Shown here: positions 43,862-52,400 of the stretch, piece by piece
How the letters are laid out: each line of letters begins with the position of its first letter
Numbering within the stretch: position 1 is the stretch's first letter
Origin: Marinobacter sp. HL-58
GTDB lineage: Bacteria > Pseudomonadota > Gammaproteobacteria > Pseudomonadales > Oleiphilaceae
Length of the DNA stretch: 64,000 bases
Direction of reading: 5' to 3'
NCBI RefSeq assembly: GCF_001314605.1
Contig: NZ_LIHP01000021.1
Location: 291,844-355,843 of the forward strand
The notes under the pieces: generated by a model
The model's database searches: none
The model's input: the letters and a program-made list of their open reading frames with translations, nothing else
Told to the model about the DNA's origin: nothing
Program-made: the position numbers and the translations under genes

Positions 43862-44923
43862 TCAGTCCTCATCCCTGTCGGTAACGCCGGCATCGGCAAA
43901 GCTGGCCATGCGGTTGTGCAGGGCGCAGGCTGAGCGCAACAGTGGCAGGGCTACGGCCGCACCGCTACCTTCGCCCAGGCGCATGCCCAGATCCAGCAAT
44001 GGCTTTGCATCCAGCGCTTCCAGCACCGCCCGGTGCCCGGGTTCTGCCGAGCGATGGGCAAAAATCAGCCAGTGCCGCAGCTCCGGTTGCCGGAGCACGC
44101 CCACCAGAGCCGCAACCGACACGATAAACCCGTCAACCAGCACGGGTATACCGCGGGCAGCACTACCCATGATGGCGCCGGCCAGTGCGGCAATCTCGAA
44201 ACCACCCAGGGAAGCCAGAACTGCCAGTGGATCGCGGCTGGCGCCGTGCCTGGCCAGCGCCCGACCGATCACTTCGCACTTTTTCGCGACGCCCGCGGTG
44301 TCCAGCCCGGTGCCGGGGCCGGCCAGCTTTTCGGCACCCTCATCCAGCAGGGCACAGGCTACAGCGGCGGCACTGGTGGTATTGCCGATTCCCATATCAC
44401 CGCCAATAAACAGCCGGCACCCCGCCTGCGCGGCACGCTCTGCCGCTGCGTCGCCACTGGACAGAGCCGCATGAAGCTGGGCGTCTGTCATGGCCTCGGT
44501 CACTGCCAGATTGGCGGTTGCCGGCGCGATCTGCTCATCCCGAACGCCGGGTAAATCCGGCACCGCTCCGACCGTGCCCAGGTTCACCACTTCCAGCGTG
44601 GCACCCAGTTCCCGGGCCAGAACGCTGATCGCCGCGCCACCACTGGCAAAGTTGGCGATCATCTGGGCGGTGACCTCCTGGGGAAAGGCAGAAACACCCT
44701 CGGCGCAAACGCCGTGGTCGCCGGCAAACACCGTAATCCGTACCGGATCTACTGTTGGCTGTTCGCACCTCTGCAGGCCCGCCAACTGAATGGCCAGCTG
44801 TTCCAGTTGGCCCAGGGAGCCGCGGGGCTTGGTCAGCATCCCCTGGCGTTCAGTTGCCAGTTCAGTTGTGTGTGTGTCCAATTCCGGGAGCGGTTGGCTC
44901 CAGCACAAGGGTAAAGAGGGCAT
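43862..44923 (-). CDS. cobT: Nicotinate-nucleotide-dimethylbenzimidazole phosphoribosyltransferase
   Basis: This 353-residue enzyme makes alpha-ribazole phosphate, the lower ligand of cobalamin, from dimethylbenzimidazole and nicotinate mononucleotide. Diagnostic stretches are KPRGSLGQLEQLAIQLA, FAGDHGVCAEGVSAFPQEVT, GGDMGIGNTTSAAAVACAL and the catalytic glutamate in RLGEGSGAAVALPLL near the C-terminus. AGGA is 7 bases before the ATG. It is divergent from cbiB, with repeat A5 in the 266-bp gap. bluB, which makes its dimethylbenzimidazole substrate, is at 59880. Confidence 0.95.
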   Translation of the reverse strand: MPSLPLCWSQPLPELDTHTTELATERQGMLTKPRGSLGQLEQLAIQLAGLQRCEQPTVDPVRITVFAGDHGVCAEGVSAFPQEVTAQMIANFASGGAAISVLARELGATLEVVNLGTVGAVPDLPGVRDEQIAPATANLAVTEAMTDAQLHAALSSGDAAAERAAQAGCRLFIGGDMGIGNTTSAAAVACALLDEGAEKLAGPGTGLDTAGVAKKCEVIGRALARHGASRDPLAVLASLGGFEIAALAGAIMGSAARGIPVLVDGFIVSVAALVGVLRQPELRHWLIFAHRSAEPGHRAVLEALDAKPLLDLGMRLGEGSGAAVALPLLRSACALHNRMASFADAGVTDRDED

Positions 44924-45039
44924 CGGTCATTCCTGGCTGATTGAGCGGAGAATGGTCTACCCACCCCGAAAATGTGTCAAGGCTGGCGGTTACTCGGTTA
45001 GACTGCGCTCTGGCCTCTGGGGCGTTCAGCCTCGGGGGA

Positions 45040-45148
45040 GGAGCGGATGGGCAGGGCTCTCCAAAACACGCTGTGAATACATCCCTGTACGCTCGGCTCC
45101 GCCATCCATGGCTCCGCACGGTTTTGGAGAGCCCTGCCCAACCACTCC
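45040..45148. repeat. Family A palindromic repeat, copy 5
   Basis: The inner 19 bases of the arms (GGGCAGGGCTCTCCAAAAC and complement) pair perfectly; two mismatches lie further out in the 28-bp arm. The centre is ACGCTGTGAATACATCCCTG plus TACGCTCGGCTCCGCCATCC, nearly identical to copy 3. It ends 41 bases before the cbiB start. Confidence 0.9.
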
Positions 45149-45189
45149 ATCTGACCTGGGAGTGGCCTGACTCAAGAGATATTACTGAA

Positions 45190-46146
45190 TTGAACGTTTT
45201 TATATTGTCCGTGTTTATTTGTCTGGCTGCAGTACTGCTGGACCGATGGTTGGGGGAGCCTCGCCGGTGGCACCCGCTGGTGGGGTTCGGGCATCTGGTG
45301 ACATGGGTGGAGAAAAGGCTGAATCGACTGCCACAGCGGAAGAGCCGATCGATATTATCGGGTTTGCTGGGGTTGCTGCTTGTTGTGTCACCGGTACTGT
45401 TGGTTGCGGAACTCTTGCGGTGGCTGCTGGCTGACTGGGGATATCTGATGCTACAGGTGCTGGTTCTGTATCTTGCGTTGTCCATTCGGGGGCTGACGGA
45501 ACACGGCCGGGCGGTGTCGGAGGCGCTGCATCGGGGCGACCTGGAAGGTGCGCGGGAACAGGTAGGGCGTATTGTCAGCCGCAAGGCCAGCGATCTGAAT
45601 GAACACGGCGTGGCCGGCGCCGCCAGTGAATCGATGCTGGAAAACGGGGCGGACGCGGTATTTGCCAGCCTGTTCTGGTTTCTGGTGGCGGGTATTCCCG
45701 GGGTATTACTGCACCGCCTGGTCAATACCCTTGATGCCATGTGGGGCTACCGCAGCGAGCGCTACCTGTATTTCGGAAGGATCGCGGCCCGGCTGGATGA
45801 CGCGCTCAACTGGGTCCCGGCACGGCTGACGGCGCTGACCTACGGCCTGCTTGGTCACCGGCAACTGGCATGGCAGTGCTGGCGAACCCAGGCACCGCAG
45901 TGGGACAGCCCCAATGCCGGGCCGGTGATGGCGGCGGGCGCCGGTGCACTGGGTGTTTCACTGGGCGGCCCGGCACCCTACGCTTCCGGAATCCGGCAAC
46001 GGCCGGTGCTGGGGCAAGGCCCTGTAGCCAGCGCTGAGACCATCGATGCCGCTATCGGCCTGGTGCAGCGAGGGGTATGGCTGTGGCTGGGTGTGTTGGG
46101 CCTGATTGCAGCGATTGCTGTCATTGCCAGGGGAGGTTTTCTGTGA
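45190..46146 (+). CDS. cbiB: Adenosylcobinamide-phosphate synthase (CbiB/CobD type)
   Basis: This ~318-residue inner-membrane protein attaches aminopropanol phosphate to adenosylcobyric acid. It has family stretches LLDRWLGEPRRWHPLVGFGH, SLSIRGLTEHG-like (YLALSIRGLTEHG), ASESMLENGADAVFASLFWF and YLYFGRIAARLDDALNWVPAR, with four or five hydrophobic helices. The frame is open back to 44941, but that part crosses repeat A5 and cannot be real. The TTG at 45190 gives the family's usual length (about 319); there is no ATG or GTG close by, so a non-ATG start is likely. The downstream decarboxylase gene overlaps its stop (GTGA). Confidence 0.88.
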   Translation: MNVFILSVFICLAAVLLDRWLGEPRRWHPLVGFGHLVTWVEKRLNRLPQRKSRSILSGLLGLLLVVSPVLLVAELLRWLLADWGYLMLQVLVLYLALSIRGLTEHGRAVSEALHRGDLEGAREQVGRIVSRKASDLNEHGVAGAASESMLENGADAVFASLFWFLVAGIPGVLLHRLVNTLDAMWGYRSERYLYFGRIAARLDDALNWVPARLTALTYGLLGHRQLAWQCWRTQAPQWDSPNAGPVMAAGAGALGVSLGGPAPYASGIRQRPVLGQGPVASAETIDAAIGLVQRGVWLWLGVLGLIAAIAVIARGGFL

Positions 46147-47174
46147 AGGTATCGGGCCAGCCAGAACATGGTGGGCGGCTGAACGCGGCTGCCGAGCGCT
46201 GGGGAATCCCGCTGGGGCAGTGGCTGGACCTGTCCACGGGGATCAATCCGTTCGCCTGGCCGTTGCCGGATGTTCCCGCCGAGGTCTGGCAGCGCCTGCC
46301 GGAGCCGGATGATGGCCTTGAGCAGACGGTGCTGGCCTGGGCCGGAGCGCCCGATGTTGCCAGCTGTGTCCCGGTGCCCGGCAGCCAGGCTGCCATTATG
46401 GCCCTGCCCGGGCTTCGTGGCCCCAGCCGGGTAGGCGTTCCGGCCCCGGGTTATCTTGAACATGGCCACTGGTGGGCCCGGGCGGGGCATCAGGTCATGG
46501 GTCTTTCCCCGCAACAGGTGGCTGGCGGGTACGAACGCTGGCTGGATGATCTGGATGTGCTGGTGTGGATCAATCCCAACAACCCCGACGGCCATACAGT
46601 ACCGCCGGAGCGGTTGATTGGCTGGTGCAAGCGGCTGCATGAACGCGGCGGCTGGCTGGTGGTCGACGAGGCCTTTGCCGATGGCTGCGACCAGATCAGC
46701 CTTGCCCCCTTTGCAGGGATGCCCGGGCTGGTGGTGATGCGGTCCCTGGGCAAGTTCTTTGGCCTGGCGGGCCTGCGGGCCGGAGCCGTGTTGACGGATG
46801 ACCGTATCGCCCAGGCCCTTGCCGAAGCGCTTGGCCCCTGGCCGCTGAGTGGCCCCGCCCGCTATGTGATGGCAAGGGCCCTGGCAGATGAAGAGTGGCA
46901 GTCGTCGACAGCGCAGCGGCTGCGGGCCAACAGCGCTCGTCTGCATCGTCTGCTGGCTCACCACGGCCTGGCTGACAGCAGTGGCACGCTGCTGTTCCGC
47001 TATCTGCCGCATCCTGATGCCCGCTCGATTGCTGACGGTCTGGCCAGCCAGGGGATACTGGTGCGCTATTTTGACTCGCCACCGGCCCTGCGCCTGGGGC
47101 TACCCGGTCACGAGGCGCAGTGGCAAAAACTGGAACGGGCGCTGTCGGGCCTGTCAAATGTCATTGACCAGTGA
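46143..47174 (+). CDS. cobD: Threonine-phosphate decarboxylase (PLP enzyme)
   Basis: This 343-residue PLP-dependent fold-type I enzyme makes (R)-1-amino-2-propanol phosphate, the linker that CbiB attaches. It has HGGRLNAAAERWG at the N-terminus, LDLSTGINPFAWPLP, INPNNPDGHTVPPE, VVDEAFADG and the PLP lysine in RSLGKFFGLAGLRAG. I chose the GTG at 46143 overlapping the cbiB stop; a longer frame exists upstream inside cbiB but lacks family similarity. Symbol follows Salmonella; aerobic-pathway organisms call it cobC. It is the last gene before the cobalamin riboswitch. Confidence 0.9.
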   Translation: MKVSGQPEHGGRLNAAAERWGIPLGQWLDLSTGINPFAWPLPDVPAEVWQRLPEPDDGLEQTVLAWAGAPDVASCVPVPGSQAAIMALPGLRGPSRVGVPAPGYLEHGHWWARAGHQVMGLSPQQVAGGYERWLDDLDVLVWINPNNPDGHTVPPERLIGWCKRLHERGGWLVVDEAFADGCDQISLAPFAGMPGLVVMRSLGKFFGLAGLRAGAVLTDDRIAQALAEALGPWPLSGPARYVMARALADEEWQSSTAQRLRANSARLHRLLAHHGLADSSGTLLFRYLPHPDARSIADGLASQGILVRYFDSPPALRLGLPGHEAQWQKLERALSGLSNVIDQ

Positions 47175-47199
47175 GTGACCAGTTGCTAGCCTTGCCGCT

Positions 47200-47385
47200 C
47201 GTTTTCAGGTGCTGCCGTGTAATGCTACACGGGAGTGAAACGGGAAGCCGGTTAAAGTCCGGCGCTGCCCCCGCAACGGTAAATGAGTCACGAGCGATCG
47301 AATGCGCCACTGTGCCCCGTGCATGGGAAGGTGATTGCTCCGGTTCACCAGTGTGAACCCCTCATAAGCCCGGAGACCGGCCTGT
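47200..47385 (+). promoter_or_regulatory. Cobalamin (AdoCbl-type) riboswitch
   Basis: The conserved core is clear: GGGAAGCCGGTTAAAGTCCG at 47242-47261, CCCCCGCAACGGTAA just after, and the B12 box AAGCCCGGAGACCGGCCTG at 47366-47384, with a variable hairpin region between. It begins ~25 bases after the cobD stop and ends ~155 bases before btuB. Riboswitches of this class shut down downstream expression when cobalamin binds, so the btuB-cobN-btuFCD operon should be repressed by B12. The stretch 47386-47540 can form alternative hairpins (GAGGGCAGCGGCGG against CCTCTGCCC) suitable for the expression platform. Boundaries are approximate. Confidence 0.95.
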
Positions 47386-47540
47386 TAACACACCAGACGC
47401 TGCGGAGGGCAGCGGCGGTGGGTGAATCCAGCCGGTTTCCTGATTGCTGACGTCCTCTGCCCACCTCCTCCCTGTCTCCCTTCGCTGCATAACGAAAATA
47501 AACCATGCGGGTGCGCATGGTTCGCTAGCGAGTGTTGATT

Positions 47541-49385
47541 ATGGGTTTTTCCAAGTCTGTTCCCGCCCTGGTGATGTCGGGTTTTCCGCTTATCCTGCTG
47601 TCGCCTTCCACGGCTTCTGCAGACGATACCGAAGCCGCTCCCGAGCTCGATCCGATTGTTGTAACCGCCACGATTGGCCCACGCACGGCGGGTGAGAGTC
47701 TGTCGTCAGTGACGGTAATTGAAGAAGACGCCATCCGTCGCGAAGCGCCGGCCGAGTTCAAAGACCTCATGCGTGGCCAGCCGGGTATTGATGTGGTCAC
47801 CAACGGCTCCTATGGCAAGAACACCAGCGTGTTTACCCGTGGCACAACCAACGATTCCTCGGTTTTCCTGGTGGACGGTGTACGCCTGCGGTCCGCAACC
47901 AGCGGTGGTGCACCCTGGCAATATTTTCCCTCGGAGCTGGTGGAGCGCGTGGAAATTGTCCGCGGCCCCCGCAGCGCTCTTTACGGCGCCGATGCAGTGG
48001 GCGGTGTGATACAGGCCTTCACCCTGGATCCGAAGCGTGGCAATAAAGGGTGGGTGGAAGCCGGTACCGGCAATTTCAATACCCAGAAAACCTCTGCTGG
48101 TGCCTCCGCCACGAGTGGGGCAACCCGGTTCAGCCTGAGTGGCCTGCACAAGGAAACAGACGGTACCAGAATCGCAGAAGATGGCGATGACAAGGGCTTC
48201 CGTAACACTGCCGGCATTGGTCGCATTGTTCATGAACTGCCCAGTGGTGGCGAAGCCAGTGCGGTGATGATGCAGTCCGAGGGCAATACCGAATTTGATG
48301 GCGGCAACACCGATTTCATGATTCGTACTGTCGGGTTCAACCTGGACACACCGATCAGCGATTATTGGGACAGTTCTGTCCAACTCTCGGAAGCCGCCGA
48401 TGAGCAGGATAATTTCCGCACAGCCGGTGATTCGGTTTTCAACACAAAAACCCGCACTGCCCGTTGGGAAAATACCTTCACCGGTGGTGTCCACGAGCTG
48501 GCAGTGGGTGGCGAACTGCAGTCCGATGAAGTGGAAAGTTCCACGGAGTTTGAGGAAGACAGCCGCACCAACGCAGCACTGTTTGGTCAGTTACGCCTGA
48601 ACTTTGGCCCCTCGGACGTACAGCTGTCCCTGCGAGGTGATGACAACGAGGCCTATGGCCGTCAGGAAACCGGTGGTGTTGCCCTGGGCCATTCATTCAA
48701 TCGCTCCCACCGGATGCGGGTGAGCTACGGGACTTCCTTCCGTGCTCCGACCTTCAATGATCTTTACTACCCGCTGGAGACCTTCAGTTTTGGCGGTACC
48801 TACGCGGGTAACCCGGACCTTGAACCGGAAGAAGGCAGCTCGGTGGAAATTGGTTTCAGCGGTCGCTATCAAGCCTGGTACTGGGATGCGGCGATTTACC
48901 AGCTTGATGTGGATGACCTGATTGATATTCAGACCGTCGGTGTCGATTCCCGACCGGTAAACGTCAATGAGGCCCGCATTCGCGGTATCGAGGTGGGGTC
49001 GGGATTCCGCGCCAATGACTGGGATCTGGCGGTCAAACTGAGCCTTCTCGATCCCCGTGACAGGGAAACCGACAATCGCCTTCGCCGCCGCAGCCACCAG
49101 TCTTTGCGTGTCGACCTGGATCGGCAACTGGGTGCTTGGAGCGTTGGCGGTACCGTTCAGGCTAGCGGCTACCGCTATGACGATGCGGATAACGAAGATC
49201 GCCTGCCGGGCTATGCCACGCTTAACCTGCGGGCGGGCTGGGAGTTCGCCCGGGACTGGAATGCCCGCCTGACTCTGCAGAATGTGACCGACAAGGAATA
49301 CGCTACAGCACAGCAATTTGACGGTACCGAATACCTCGCTGCCGGAACCGCTGGCTTCCTGTCCGTTCGCTACGACTTCCGATAA
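47541..49385 (+). CDS. btuB: TonB-dependent vitamin B12 outer-membrane receptor
   Basis: This ~614-residue outer-membrane protein takes up corrinoids using TonB energy. A signal peptide (about 1-28) is followed by the TonB box region DPIVVTATI, a plug domain (GQPGIDVVTNGSYGKNTSVF, RGPRSALYGADAVGGVI) and a 22-strand barrel ending in the aromatic terminus FLSVRYDFR. Its control by the cobalamin riboswitch directly upstream and its place ahead of btuFCD make BtuB the best identity. The ATG at 47541 has GAG 8 bases upstream; a GTG at 47532 would add three residues. Confidence 0.93.
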   Translation: MGFSKSVPALVMSGFPLILLSPSTASADDTEAAPELDPIVVTATIGPRTAGESLSSVTVIEEDAIRREAPAEFKDLMRGQPGIDVVTNGSYGKNTSVFTRGTTNDSSVFLVDGVRLRSATSGGAPWQYFPSELVERVEIVRGPRSALYGADAVGGVIQAFTLDPKRGNKGWVEAGTGNFNTQKTSAGASATSGATRFSLSGLHKETDGTRIAEDGDDKGFRNTAGIGRIVHELPSGGEASAVMMQSEGNTEFDGGNTDFMIRTVGFNLDTPISDYWDSSVQLSEAADEQDNFRTAGDSVFNTKTRTARWENTFTGGVHELAVGGELQSDEVESSTEFEEDSRTNAALFGQLRLNFGPSDVQLSLRGDDNEAYGRQETGGVALGHSFNRSHRMRVSYGTSFRAPTFNDLYYPLETFSFGGTYAGNPDLEPEEGSSVEIGFSGRYQAWYWDAAIYQLDVDDLIDIQTVGVDSRPVNVNEARIRGIEVGSGFRANDWDLAVKLSLLDPRDRETDNRLRRRSHQSLRVDLDRQLGAWSVGGTVQASGYRYDDADNEDRLPGYATLNLRAGWEFARDWNARLTLQNVTDKEYATAQQFDGTEYLAAGTAGFLSVRYDFR

Positions 49386-49409
49386 TTTCGATCAGAGAGG
49401 AAAAGCAGG

Positions 49410-52400
49410 ATGCTGCAGCCCGGGAAATGTCATCTGCCCTGTTTGTTGATAAGCCTGCTGGCCGGGTGGCTGATTTCCCTTCCGCTGCAGGCTGCAACGA
49501 TTGTCGGCGTGGTATCGGAACGCTCTGCAGCGGAAATGGCGGCCGGAGCCGAGCGCTTCCTGAGCTCCCATTCAGGTCATAAGGTTGTGCTCCGCACCCC
49601 CGAGCAACTGGCCAGCCTGGACAACAGGGCTCTGGATGAACTGCTGGGCCAGGCCGATGCCCTGCTGCTGGCAGCGGTGTTCGGTGATCAGGTGGGCCGG
49701 CTTGAGCAGGCGGTGCAGGCGCAGGCGGAAAAACGCCCGTTTCCCATCCTGGCAGTCAACGGTGACCGGGCACTGACACGGTTGTCGCGGCTGGAAGGCC
49801 GTGCGGTGCTGGATGGACTGGATGCCTCCGCCCTCAACGAACTGATGAAAGCGCCGGACCCGGGCGCGGATGTAAGGGCCCACCGGGAGAGTCTCCGGCA
49901 GCAGTTCCCGCAGCAGGTGCCCTGGCTGGACGGGCGTGGCCTCTATCAAGGCCGCACCCCCCGGCACCTGGATGGATTGTTGCGCTGGCTGCTGGTGCAG
50001 GCGGGCGAAGATCTGGAGGTGCCGGACCTGCCACCGCGAGCATTGATCCGCTACTACCGCAACGGCGAAGCCAGCAGTGAACCGGCGGATCTGGACCTTC
50101 AGCCCGGCCCCGTGGTTACCCTGCTGGATCTCGACAGCGGCGATCGCCCGGGTGACCGGGCCTTGCTGGATGCCACCTGTGAGGCTCTGGAAGAACGTGA
50201 TATCCAGTGCTTTGCCGTGCTGTCCCGCTGGGGCGGCGCCAGCCTTGAAGTGGTCCGCAATCTGGACGATACGGTTGGGGCAGCGACCTTGTCTGGCATC
50301 GTCAGCCTGCAGGATTTCACCATCGGCGGTGGCGAGGGCCGGCGCCAGGTGACCGAGGCACTGACCGGGCTGGATGTGCCGGTGATCAAAGGGGTGCGGC
50401 TGGCCTCCCGTACCGCTAACCAGTGGCAGCTGTCGGTAGACGGCATTCCTTCCGACAAGGTGCACTATAAACTGGCCATGCCGGAACTGCAGGGTGTCAG
50501 CCAGCCCATGGTGCTGGCCACGGCCGAGCCGGAAGTGATCGACGAGCTGACCGGTGTAGCCCTGACCCTTACGCAACCGGTGCAGGAGCGGGTGGAGGCG
50601 GTGGCAGATCGCCTCAAGCGCTGGCAGACCCTGCAGGCAAAAAGCAATGCCGACAAGCGGGTGGCCATCATCTACTACAACCACCCGCCGGGCCGCCAGA
50701 ATATCGGTGCGGACAACCTTGATGTTCCTGCCTCGCTCCACGAAATGCTGACCTGGCTGAAAGGCGAAGGCTATGATACCGGCCCGCTGCCGGACAGCCC
50801 GGAAGCCCTCAATGACATGATCCAGAAGAGCGGGGTTAACCTGCCGGATGATCCCCGCGGCCTCGAAGAAATGGCCGGGAAGGTGGCGTCCATGAATAGC
50901 AACACCTATCAACACTACCTGGAAACCCTGCCCTCTGTGGTGCAAGAGGAGATGACCCATGGCCCCCTGGGTTACCTGCATGAACGCCTGGAACAGGCCC
51001 ACGGAATGGGTGAGAAAGACCTGGCCACCGGCCAGCTGAGCCGGGGCATCCGCGATTTGCGCCACCTGATTGAGCACCTGCAGCACCCCAACCGAAAGCA
51101 GGCCCTGGTAAAACTGGATGAGTACGAGGCCCTGTGGCAGCGGCGACTGAACGAAGGTGGCCTTCAGGGCGAGCTGAAGGCCAGCCGTGATGCCCTGGCC
51201 GACACCGGCATCCCCGGCCTGAAGGGCTGGGGTGAAGCGCCGGGCAAGTCCATGGTGGTGGATGACCAGCTGATTTTCCCGGGGCTGCGTTTCGGCAACA
51301 TCTATATTGGCCCACAGCCGCCCCGGGGCTGGGAGGTAGATGAGGAAATACTGCACGCCAACCTTACTTTCCCGCCCACCCATCAATACGTGGGCTTCTA
51401 CCACTGGCTGCGGGATCACTACCAGGCGGATGCCCTGGTGTATGTTGGCCGCCATTCCACCCGGGAATTCCTGCCCCGCCGCCGTGCCGGCCTCACCGGT
51501 GATGACTACCCGGATCTGCTGGGGGGTGACCTGCCGCTGATCTATCCCTATATCGTCGACGGTGTCGGCGAGGGCATACAGGCCAAGCGCCGGGCACTGG
51601 GTGTCATGATCAGCCACCTGACGCCACCGCTGGCAGCCACCGAACTCTACGACGACCTGCTGGAACTGCGGCAACTGGTGGAAACCTGGGAGTCCGCCAA
51701 CGAGCCCGACAGCCCCACCCGGGAGCGGGCGTTGGAGCTGCTGCGGGAGAAGATTCAGGTGCTCGACATCGGAGAGGATCTGGAACGGGAAATCGCCGGG
51801 GAGATGGGCCTGTCGGAGGATGAGGTGTCCGTTGACGAACTGTCGCCGGACCTGCTGGTGCACGAAGCCGGCCACTACGTAACCGATATGCAGGAACACT
51901 TCATGCCCCTTGGCCTGCATGTGTTTGGTCAAGACTGGGATAACGACATGGTCGACACCATGCTGGAGTCCATGGCTGGCAAGACCGGCGCGCCCGAATC
52001 AGAGTGGCGGGAGAAACTGGAAGCCTCGCCGTCCGGGGAACGCCGGAGCTTCCTCAACGCGCTGGCGGGCCGGTTCGTGGCGCCGGGGCAGGGTAACGAT
52101 CCGCTGCGCACGCCAGCGGTATTGCCCACCGGCCGCAACTTCCACGCCCTGTCCGATGACCTGATCCCCACCCGCGTGGCCTGGTCCCTGGCGCAGGAAC
52201 TGTATGAAGAGGCGCTGGCCGACAAAACCAGAGCCCAGGGTGACAGCGACGCCCTGGTGCTCTGGGCCTCGGACACGGTGCGGGACGAGGGCGTGATGAT
52301 TGCCTTTGGCCTGAAACTGCTGGGCATCCGTCCGGTGTGGAACAGCCGGGGCATCGTCAAGGGCCTGGAGCGTTTGCCCGCGGGGCCGGATACCGAAACC

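Noticed and set aside
44941..45189. N-terminal extension of CbiB
   Set aside because: It would translate palindromic repeat A5 and add ~83 residues that no CbiB protein has.
49572..51932. A 786-codon open frame on the minus strand opposite cobN
   Set aside because: It is antisense to a strongly supported CobN protein, has no ribosome site or family motif, and long antisense frames are normal in GC-rich genes.
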